A DNA stretch of 5,194 nucleotides from Campylobacteraceae bacterium (GTDB taxonomy: Bacteria; Campylobacterota; Campylobacteria; Campylobacterales; Sulfurovaceae). Numbering within the stretch: the stretch's first letter is position 1; each line of letters begins with the position of its first letter. Below are positions 1 through 4,976 of this stretch, one piece after another. The stretch lies in NCBI GenBank assembly GCA_027030605.1, contig JALVEV010000027.1:1-5194 (forward strand), read 5' to 3'. The notes beneath the pieces were generated by a model. The model saw nothing but the letters and a program-made list of their open reading frames with translations, made no database searches and had not been told where the DNA came from. The position numbers and the translations under genes are program-made.

Positions 1-556
1 TAAAGATTAAGATAACAGCTTTTGGGTAGATAATATTGTTATGAAAAACGAATGAATTTCTATGTTGTTGGCTATGTGTCGCACCACCACCAAAAATTTT
101 TAAGTGTCCAAAATGTTGTCCAATTTTATTAATGTATGAAGATGTATATGAATCGTTATAACTAGATAAAATCTCTAATGCTTTTGTATCAGGTTGCAGA
201 TGTTTTCCAATTTTTGTAAGGTCTACAATAGGAGCTTGTCCTTTAACGTAGTTAATTCCAATATCTAGTACTTCACAAGTTAAACGACTACTTGTAAATT
301 CCATAATAGAGACAATTGGGTCATTTTTTAAGTCAGAGATTTGATGATTTGATATTGATGTAAAACTTTGCATCCCAACTATAATTGCATTAGGAAATTG
401 ATTATTCATTTTATTAAGTAGCTTCTGTAGTTTTTGCTGGTCTGAATCTGGGAAGTTAATTTCGATTAAGAGCTTATTCGAATCTTTAATCTGATGCTCT
501 TCTGTCCATTTTTGAAAATTTTTGTAGTTATTATAATAGTGTACAAGTTGTCTCAT
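1..556 (-). CDS. FIST-domain sensory protein, N-terminal part (cut by the window edge)
   Basis: An open frame starts at the ATG at 554-556 and runs without a stop off the window at base 1, giving 185 residues. The pattern fits the FIST sensory domain. Around residues 28-35 is a LLIEINF-type strand, followed by a helix and the segment NAIIVGMQSFTSIS (56-69), which resembles the FIST 'P-x-a-x-iiG-x-t-t-x-G' core. Around 153-172 is IFGGGATHS followed by a short 'vFhNN' stretch, as in the second half of FIST_N. FIST domains are known as putative small-ligand sensors placed in front of GGDEF/EAL, histidine kinase or chemotaxis modules. The output half lies outside the window, so whether this is a diguanylate cyclase, kinase or stand-alone protein cannot be told. 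There is no signal peptide or membrane helix in the visible part, so it is probably cytosolic. The start is supported by GGAGAGG just upstream, inside the 9-base gap after the yggS stop. It is the third gene of the rseP-yggS run. Confidence 0.75.
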   Translation of the reverse strand, partial: MRQLVHYYNNYKNFQKWTEEHQIKDSNKLLIEINFPDSDQQKLQKLLNKMNNQFPNAIIVGMQSFTSISNHQISDLKNDPIVSIMEFTSSRLTCEVLDIGINYVKGQAPIVDLTKIGKHLQPDTKALEILSSYNDSYTSSYINKIGQHFGHLKIFGGGATHSQQHRNSFVFHNNIIYPKAVILIF

Positions 557-565
557 GCCCTCTCC

Positions 566-1240
566 CTATTTAAATATTTTTGAACCAATACGTACAAGGT
601 TAGACCCACACCTAATGGCAAGTTCATAGTCGTTACTCATACCCATAGAGCAGATGGTTGCTCCATCATTTTTTAGTGAATCGTAAATTTTATGAGTTAA
701 CTCAAAACTCTTTTGAATCTCTTTTTCATCTTCAACATGAGCTCCAATACTCATAACCCCTTTAAGTTTTATATGAGGATAAGACTCTTTAATCTGTTGA
801 TAGATATCAAAAGCTTCATCAGGATGAACACCTGATTTACTCTCTTCCTTTGCTGCATTAATCTGTAATAGACATGAGAGCTTTTGCTCTTTTTGAGCTA
901 ACTTACTATTAAGCATTTCAGCTAACTTTAGAGAGTCTAACGATTGTAAAAGTGTAGGTCGTAGCTCTATTAGTTTGTTTACTTTATTGCTTTGGAGATG
1001 TCCTAACATATGCCACTCTAATGGTAGCTCTTCTAAATTTTCCATACGTTGTTGAAGCTGTTGAACTTGGTTCTCACCAAAGGCACGTTGTCCTAGTTCA
1101 TAGAGGGTTTTAATGCTCTCTTCATCAGAGTATTTACCTACTGCAACCAATTTTACAATGTGGTGTTCGTTAAGAGTAATTCGCGCTTGTTCTATGTTCC
1201 AAATAATTTCATCTAAATTTTTTCTTAATTGTTCTTTCAT
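566..1240 (-). CDS. yggS: YggS/PROSC family pyridoxal-phosphate homeostasis protein
   Basis: This is a cytosolic PLP-binding protein with an alanine-racemase-like TIM-barrel fold and no known enzymatic reaction; the family buffers free PLP and affects amino-acid and keto-acid balance. Its 224 residues are the normal family length. Signatures visible are KLVAVGKY (30-37) with the PLP lysine at K36 (most relatives have V-S-K, here V-G-K), AFGENQVQQ, WHMLGHLQSNKV, the INAAKEESKSGV segment, and SMGMSNDYELAI (198-209) followed by VRIGSKIF at the C-terminus, which supplies the phosphate-binding end of the barrel. It begins 9 bases after rseP, and its Shine-Dalgarno (AGGAT) overlaps the rseP stop codon. 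It ends 9 bases before the FIST gene. This spacing implies one transcript and translational coupling. The family assignment is firm; a link between PLP homeostasis and its neighbours is not evident from the sequence. Confidence 0.96.
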   Translation of the reverse strand: MKEQLRKNLDEIIWNIEQARITLNEHHIVKLVAVGKYSDEESIKTLYELGQRAFGENQVQQLQQRMENLEELPLEWHMLGHLQSNKVNKLIELRPTLLQSLDSLKLAEMLNSKLAQKEQKLSCLLQINAAKEESKSGVHPDEAFDIYQQIKESYPHIKLKGVMSIGAHVEDEKEIQKSFELTHKIYDSLKNDGATICSMGMSNDYELAIRCGSNLVRIGSKIFK

Positions 1241-1249
1241 GTTGTTATC

Positions 1250-2305
1250 CTATCCAAATAATCTATTTATATCGTTGTAGAAGCCTAAAAGCATTAGACT
1301 AAGTAGTATTGCCCATCCAAAAAGTGTCAATTTTATCATGACGGAATCACTAGCAGGTCTCCTAGCTATAAGTTCATAGAGATGAAACATTACATGTCCA
1401 CCATCTAGTGCAGGAATGGGAAGAAGGTTAATAACTCCTAAATTAACTGAGATAAGTGCTGCAAACATCAATAGTGCAACAAAACCTATATTAGATACCT
1501 TTGAAGTGGTATCAACAATACCTATTACTCCACCCAAATTCTCCATAGGAATTAACCCCGAGATAAGCCTTTTAAGACTCTCCACTATATACAATGAAGC
1601 ATTGGCTGTCTGATTGTACGCAAAACTAATACTCTTATCAAGAGGGTAAGAGATAGTTGTATAGGCTTTGGGATTAGGGCTAATACCTAAAAGGTAACGC
1701 TTTTTCAGCTCTCCAAATCTATCTTTTGTTTCAATAGGCTTTGGAGTTATAGAGAGGTCAATATACTTTCCATCTCTTAAAATAGTAATTTGATGTTCAT
1801 TATGATTAAGAGCAGTATACTTACCAATGTCCTGCCAATATTTAATAGGATTCCCATCAATATTGACAATGGTATCTCCTCTTTTGAGACCTGCAAGTTG
1901 AGCAGGGGACTCTTTCATAACCTCTCCAACATTAGCCAGTGGTGTCTGAATACCAATAAAAGCAACCATCAAATAGAGTAAAAAAGCTAGTAAAAAGTTA
2001 GCAAAAGGACCAGCTAAAGAGATGATAATACGCGCAATAGGGGTTTTAGAGTTATAGGAGTCTTCATCATAACTCTTTTTGCTAGGGTCACTGTCATCTT
2101 GACCTTTCATTCGAACATAACCACCAAGAGGAATGGCTGATAAACTCCACTCGGTATTGCCAATTTTTTTAGTTACTATTCGTTTTCCAAAGCCAATGCT
2201 AAAGACTTCAACATGCACTCCAAAAAAACGAGCAGCAAGAAAGTGACCTAGCTCATGAAAAAATATTAAAAAAGAAAATACCAATAGTGATATTAAAGTA
2301 CCCAT
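1250..2305 (-). CDS. rseP: RseP-type site-2 intramembrane zinc metalloprotease (M50)
   Basis: This inner-membrane protease belongs to the S2P/M50 family, which cuts transmembrane anchors such as anti-sigma factors and remnant signal peptides. The zinc motif HELGH is at residues 17-21 in the first membrane helix. The third zinc ligand is D301 in the NLLPIPALDGG motif (293-303). A conserved PLGGYVRMKG stretch lies at 59-68, and a second hydrophobic segment at about 91-118. One PDZ domain spans about 124-195 (VGEVMKESPAQLAGLKRGD and following), and the last helices are at about 275-297 and 326-342. At 351 residues it is the short single-PDZ form; the Escherichia coli protein has about 450 residues and two PDZ domains. 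The start is supported by AGGA (2311-2314) five bases upstream. It is the first gene of the left block, with its own candidate promoter in the divergent region. No sigma or anti-sigma gene is nearby, so the substrate is unknown. Confidence 0.96.
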   Translation of the reverse strand: MGTLISLLVFSFLIFFHELGHFLAARFFGVHVEVFSIGFGKRIVTKKIGNTEWSLSAIPLGGYVRMKGQDDSDPSKKSYDEDSYNSKTPIARIIISLAGPFANFLLAFLLYLMVAFIGIQTPLANVGEVMKESPAQLAGLKRGDTIVNIDGNPIKYWQDIGKYTALNHNEHQITILRDGKYIDLSITPKPIETKDRFGELKKRYLLGISPNPKAYTTISYPLDKSISFAYNQTANASLYIVESLKRLISGLIPMENLGGVIGIVDTTSKVSNIGFVALLMFAALISVNLGVINLLPIPALDGGHVMFHLYELIARRPASDSVMIKLTLFGWAILLSLMLLGFYNDINRLFG

Positions 2306-2339
2306 AAAAGTCCTACAGTCTCGAATTTGTGTAAAAAGA

Positions 2340-2348
2340 ATTATACCA
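2340..2348 (-). promoter_or_regulatory. Candidate extended -10 promoter for rseP-yggS-FIST gene
   Basis: On the minus strand the sequence TGGTATAAT is a perfect TATAAT box preceded by the extended -10 TGn. Its -10 hexamer lies 35 bases upstream of the rseP start, predicting a leader of roughly 28 bases. A TTCACT at 2361-2366 is a poor -35 with a short 15-base spacer. Housekeeping promoters of Campylobacterota are known to rely on an extended -10 with little -35 conservation, so this fits. No transcript data are available to confirm it. Confidence 0.6.
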
Positions 2349-2398
2349 AGCTTAGGTTAAAGTGAATAGAATTTTTTTTAGAGAGAAACTAAAGTTAT

Positions 2399-2404
2399 TA
2401 TGAT
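2399..2404 (+). promoter_or_regulatory. Candidate -10 box for the 354-residue coiled-coil protein gene
   Basis: TATGAT (5 of 6 matches to TATAAT) lies about 44 bases upstream of the GTG start. An eight-T run at 2372-2379 sits near the -35 position, in keeping with the T-rich upstream signal of Campylobacterota promoters. No good TTGACA is seen. The surrounding sequence is almost pure A/T, so chance matches are likely and the call is tentative. Confidence 0.4.
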
Positions 2405-2436
2405 AAAATATTTTTAAAATATTAATAATTCTAAAA

Positions 2437-2442
2437 AAGGAA
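2437..2442 (+). promoter_or_regulatory. Ribosome binding site that fixes the GTG start at 2448
   Basis: AAGGAA stands five bases before the GTG at 2448-2450. An ATG four bases further on (2452-2454) is in another frame, so GTG is the only sensible start for the long reading frame. Confidence 0.7.
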
Positions 2443-2447
2443 CTGTA

Positions 2448-3512
2448 GTGAATGAAAATCGAGAAGAGATAGATAAAGTTGTTCAAGAGAAACAGCCTGA
2501 GACTCAAGTTGAAGAGCTGGTTGTTGAAGAGGATACTATTCAAGAGGTTGAACCAGAGCCTAAGCCTGTTAATGTAGTTAAAAAAAATAAATTAGCAGAG
2601 GCTAAAGAGCTAATTGAGACTTCTAAAGAGTTAGTTTCAAAAGCTAATACAGAAGTGAATGAGTGTAAAATTGTTGTCTCTAAAGATGCAGAGCTATTTG
2701 ATGAAACTAAACGAAATTTCAATAATGCAACATTTAAAAGTGCAGAAACACTTTTGGAAAAATTAGGTTTTGATTATAGCTCTTATGATGAGCTTGAACC
2801 ATTTGAACTCTCAATTGATGACGATGATGAAGGGTTCTCTGTTCAAGATATTAGTTCAGGTAGATTTACAGGTTTACTTTTAGCTCTTTTAGCAGCTCTA
2901 GCTACATTAGGAGGGGTGATATATCTAGCACTTACTAAATTAAATATTGACCCAAAAACATTAACGCCAGAGAATATAACAGAGCAAGTAAATCCTGTAT
3001 TAACTTGGATAGGAACACTTGGTGGAAATACGGGTGGAAATATGATGGTGGGTGCAGCTATCTTAGGTTTCTCTGCACTTCTTATGGCTTGGTTAGTCTA
3101 TGCAATTCGAGTCAATACAAAGGCAAAGAAAAATTTACGTATTGCTCAAGAGATGCATGAAAAATCAAAAGAGTATAGCATGACTAAAGAGGATTGTAAA
3201 AGAGAGATGGAAAAAATTGATGCTCATCTTAGAGAGGCAACAGCAGAGGTAAATAACTTCGATACTATTTTAAATGAAAAGGTAGGAACATTAAAGAGAA
3301 TTCTTCATATTGAGGGTGAATTTGATGAAGATAAAGAGTATCATCCAAGTTCAAGAAAAACCATGCGTGAGACAGAAAAAGTTATGCAAGCAGTTGAGCA
3401 TCTACTCAATACAGCTATAACAAAAGAGGGAAAATTAAATTTCGAATCTGTTCAAGCATTGCAGAATGCCAAAGATGTTTATGCTGATTATCTAGCACGA
3501 ATTTATGATTAA
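2448..3512 (+). CDS. Uncharacterised acidic coiled-coil membrane protein with two transmembrane helices
   Basis: I do not recognise a named family. Residues 1-40 are acidic and disordered-looking (14 Asp/Glu in 40, with a short Pro-Glu run at 36-40). Residues 46-103 are charged, alanine-rich and helical, probably coiled coil. An acidic linker with DDDDE lies near 124-128. Two hydrophobic helices follow, at about 141-163 and 199-220, separated by a 35-residue loop ending in Gly/Asn-rich GGNTGGN. The basic stretch R-V-N-T-K-A-K-K (221-228) after the second helix predicts that both long ends are cytoplasmic and only the loop is periplasmic. Residues 225-285 and 303-352 are again helical and charged. 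There is no enzyme motif, signal peptide or metal-binding cluster, and the only cysteines are C73 and C250. The start is GTG with a good Shine-Dalgarno. It runs opposite to its neighbours, between pgsA and rseP. Base composition looks like the neighbours, so recent foreign origin is not indicated. A scaffold or envelope-associated role is possible but unproven. Confidence 0.85.
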   Translation: MNENREEIDKVVQEKQPETQVEELVVEEDTIQEVEPEPKPVNVVKKNKLAEAKELIETSKELVSKANTEVNECKIVVSKDAELFDETKRNFNNATFKSAETLLEKLGFDYSSYDELEPFELSIDDDDEGFSVQDISSGRFTGLLLALLAALATLGGVIYLALTKLNIDPKTLTPENITEQVNPVLTWIGTLGGNTGGNMMVGAAILGFSALLMAWLVYAIRVNTKAKKNLRIAQEMHEKSKEYSMTKEDCKREMEKIDAHLREATAEVNNFDTILNEKVGTLKRILHIEGEFDEDKEYHPSSRKTMRETEKVMQAVEHLLNTAITKEGKLNFESVQALQNAKDVYADYLARIYD

Positions 3513-3518
3513 TTTAGC

Positions 3519-3544
3519 AAAGATGTAGTGTTCTCTACATCTTT
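3519..3544. terminator. Hairpin between convergent genes, probable bidirectional terminator
   Basis: AAAGATGTAG and CTACATCTTT form a perfect 10-bp stem around a six-base loop (TGTTCT). It lies six bases after the stop of the plus-strand coiled-coil gene and overlaps the last two codons and stop of pgsA on the other strand. Being symmetrical, it could end both transcripts. The stem is AT-rich and the T tracts after it are short on both sides, so its efficiency is uncertain. Confidence 0.6.
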
Positions 3545-4092
3545 ACTTGTTTAAAAAAGTCTCTTACATACTCATAGCCTGAGTAGAGGGTAAGAGCAAC
3601 TGCTATCCATAGAAGTAACTCCCCTCCATACCAATGCATTAGTAAAAAACCAATAGCTATCATTTGAGCTACTGTTTTTACTTTTCCCATCCATGAAGCT
3701 GAAATATCTATCCCCTCAGCTACAGCAGAGACTCTAAGACCAGTAATAAAGAGTTCACGAGTAATAATGAGATAGATTGCCCAAGGAGAGGCAGAACCTA
3801 ACATCATAAGCCCTAAGAAACCAGCAAGAGTTAGCATCTTATCGGCAAGTGGGTCGAGTATCTTACCCATAGTAGTAATTTGATTAAAAGTACGAGCAAT
3901 ATATCCATCAAAAAAATCAGTAGCAGAAGCAACTACAAAGATAAAAGCAGCAGCGTAGTTAAGCCATGAGGGGTGAATGCCTTGAAATATAGGTGAATCT
4001 TGGTTTACTAGAAGCATAAACATAATAGGTGCTAAGAGTAGACGAATAGAGGCTAGAATATTTGGGATATTTATGATTTTGTTTTTTTGCAT
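3535..4092 (-). CDS. pgsA: CDP-diacylglycerol-glycerol-3-phosphate 3-phosphatidyltransferase
   Basis: This inner-membrane enzyme makes phosphatidylglycerophosphate from CDP-diacylglycerol and glycerol-3-phosphate, the committed step to phosphatidylglycerol and cardiolipin. The CDP-alcohol phosphotransferase signature is complete: D59, D62-G63, A66-R67, G76, D80 and D84, in the order D-x2-D-G-x2-A-R-x8-G-x3-D-x3-D. The N-terminal NIPNILASIRLLLAP (8-22) is typical of PgsA, and several hydrophobic helices follow. I place the start at the ATG at 4090-4092, giving 185 residues, the normal family length, with AGAGGA nine bases upstream. The open frame extends to an ATG at 4182, but those 30 extra codons are made of the repeat element and are not PgsA-like. 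It follows the FabL-type reductase in the same direction and probably shares its transcript, although the intervening repeat hairpins could tune expression. It ends in the hairpin shared with the convergent gene. Confidence 0.95.
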   Translation of the reverse strand: MQKNKIINIPNILASIRLLLAPIMFMLLVNQDSPIFQGIHPSWLNYAAAFIFVVASATDFFDGYIARTFNQITTMGKILDPLADKMLTLAGFLGLMMLGSASPWAIYLIITRELFITGLRVSAVAEGIDISASWMGKVKTVAQMIAIGFLLMHWYGGELLLWIAVALTLYSGYEYVRDFFKQVKM

Positions 4093-4101
4093 AAAGAGAT
4101 T

Positions 4102-4107
4102 TCCTCT
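4102..4107 (-). promoter_or_regulatory. Ribosome binding site that fixes the pgsA start at 4092
   Basis: On the minus strand AGAGGA ends nine bases before the ATG at 4090-4092. It directly adjoins the outer end of the repeat element (4108), so the mRNA hairpin of the proximal repeat unit sits immediately 5' of the ribosome binding site. A weak 4-bp AGAG/CTCT pairing could also cover part of it. Confidence 0.75.
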
Positions 4108-4132
4108 GTAGGGTGTTGTCCCCGACAACACC
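4108..4132 (+). repeat. REP unit 1 (pgsA-proximal)
   Basis: The head GTAG (4108-4111) is followed by stem arm GGTGTTGTC (4112-4120), loop CCC, and arm GACAACACC (4124-4132); all nine base pairs are perfect. It faces inward from the pgsA ribosome binding site, which starts at the next base. Confidence 0.75.
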
Positions 4133-4162
4133 GTCAAAATGAAATTTAAATTGTTATAACAT

Positions 4163-4187
4163 GGTGTTTTCGGGGAAAACACCCTAC
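4163..4187 (-). repeat. REP unit 2 (fabL-proximal)
   Basis: Read on the minus strand, the head GTAG (4187-4184) is followed by stem arm GGTGTTTTC, loop CCC, and arm GAAAACACC (ending at 4163), again nine perfect pairs. It differs from unit 1 at two positions that pair with each other in the stem (T-A here, G-C there). It begins nine bases after the stop codon of the FabL-type gene. Confidence 0.75.
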
Positions 4188-4196
4188 ATAATTATA

Positions 4197-4976
4197 TTAT
4201 CTAAATGTAGTTCCACCATCAACCACAAGTGTTTGACCTGTAATCCAAGAGGCTTCATCACTACATAAGAAGTAGACAGCTCCTGCTATATCTTCAGGGG
4301 TTCCCATTCTATTTAAAGATGAACGCTTAATAGTTTCAGCTTTTACCTCTTCATAGTTAGTAAAGGCTTTTAGTGCATCGGTATCTATTGGTCCACCACT
4401 TACAGCGTTGACTCTAATGCCCATCTCACCAAGCTCAACAGCTGCATAACGGCTCATAGCCTCAACAGCTGCTTTGTTAGTTCCATGCCCTGCATAGTTG
4501 TCAATGTATATAAGGTTTCCTGTAGAGCTAAGAGTAACAATCGCTCCACCACCCACCTTTTGCATACGAGTAGCAGCCTCTTGAGAACCTCTTACAAAAG
4601 CACCAACAGTTGCAGTGTAGATATTTTGTAGACCTTTTGTTGGGCGAAGTTTCATAAATTTACCATAACCACCAACAACACTTCTACCATAAATCATTGC
4701 ATTACTTACAAAAAAGTCAATTCGGTCAAAATCCTCATCTATAGCTAAGAAGAGAGGTTTAAATTGGTCTAAGTCTAAAATATCTAACGGGTATGCTTTT
4801 GCTTTTACTCCATACTTAGACTCCAAATCAGATGCAATCTCATTGGCTGCTTGTGCATTTGAATTATAGGTAAAGGCAACATTTACCCCCTCACTTGCAA
4901 ACTTATAAGCAATAGCTTTTCCAATACCCTTTGTTGCCCCTGTAATTACTACAGTTTTTCCTTTGTTACTTGCCAT
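4197..4976 (-). CDS. fabL: FabL-type enoyl-[acyl-carrier-protein] reductase (SDR family)
   Basis: This is a cytosolic short-chain dehydrogenase/reductase. The nucleotide-binding motif TGATKGIG is at 12-19 and the SNA variant of the NNAG-type motif at 91-93. LSSTG lies at 149-153, and the usual Y-x3-K is absent. Instead Y161 and K168 form Y-x6-K in NYAGHGTNKAAVEA, the spacing used by enoyl-ACP reductases. The following AVELGEMGIRVNAVSGGPIDTDALKAF (179-205) closely resembles, from memory, Bacillus subtilis FabL, an NADPH-dependent enoyl-ACP reductase that completes each cycle of fatty acid elongation. The C-terminal ITGQTLVVDGG is a standard SDR ending. Its 259 residues compare with about 250 for FabL. 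The ATG directly follows the dapA stop with no gap, and its AGGAG (4982-4986) lies inside the dapA end, so the two genes are coupled. Lipid synthesis fits with pgsA next downstream. It could instead be a reductase of another substrate; a separate FabI elsewhere in the genome cannot be excluded. Confidence 0.75.
   Translation of the reverse strand: MASNKGKTVVITGATKGIGKAIAYKFASEGVNVAFTYNSNAQAANEIASDLESKYGVKAKAYPLDILDLDQFKPLFLAIDEDFDRIDFFVSNAMIYGRSVVGGYGKFMKLRPTKGLQNIYTATVGAFVRGSQEAATRMQKVGGGAIVTLSSTGNLIYIDNYAGHGTNKAAVEAMSRYAAVELGEMGIRVNAVSGGPIDTDALKAFTNYEEVKAETIKRSSLNRMGTPEDIAGAVYFLCSDEASWITGQTLVVDGGTTFR

Larger units (their letters stand above)
4108..4187. repeat. REP doublet (REPIN/BIME-like element), 80 bp
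   Basis: Two 25-bp units lie in inverted orientation with a 30-bp AT-rich spacer (4133-4162). Each begins at the outer edge with GTAG and contains a perfect 9-bp hairpin with a CCC loop. The units match at 23 of 25 positions when one is inverted. A GTAG or GTGG head before a palindrome is the known hallmark of REP sequences mobilised by RAYT (REP-associated Y1 tyrosine) transposases. The element fills most of the gap between the FabL-type gene (stop at 4197-4199) and pgsA. No RAYT gene and no second copy are in the window, and no clear target duplication flanks it, so the class is inferred from structure. A MITE or a local double hairpin is the alternative. Confidence 0.75.

Noticed and set aside
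1118..1144. VGK instead of VSK at the PLP lysine of YggS as a sign of inactivity
   Set aside because: The lysine itself and all other PLP-site signatures are kept; the neighbouring Ser-to-Gly change alone does not suggest loss of function.
1416..1613. 65-codon plus-strand frame inside rseP
   Set aside because: It lies wholly antisense to the conserved rseP coding region, and its translation resembles nothing; it is a shadow frame.
1790..1981. 63-codon plus-strand frame inside rseP
   Set aside because: It is antisense to the PDZ-coding part of rseP, with no Shine-Dalgarno or protein-like pattern.
2352..2722. Two minus-strand frames of about 60 codons over the divergent region and the start of the coiled-coil gene
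   Set aside because: One is a low-complexity Phe/Leu/Asn-rich translation of AT-rich DNA, the other is antisense to the acidic N-terminus; neither has a convincing start.
4093..4182. N-terminal 30-residue extension of PgsA from the ATG at 4182
   Set aside because: It is encoded by the repeat element, lacks a matching ribosome binding site, and has no PgsA-like sequence; the ATG at 4092 is well supported.
4108..4187. CRISPR array or rho-independent terminator as an explanation of the double hairpin
   Set aside because: There are only two units, inverted rather than direct, so it is not CRISPR. The hairpins lack a following T tract in the direction of transcription, and the GTAG heads and symmetry fit a REP doublet better.
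4108..4187. Insertion sequence remnant with terminal inverted repeats
   Set aside because: The 80-bp element has no coding remnant and no visible target duplication, and each end is itself a hairpin, which is unlike classical DDE insertion sequence ends.
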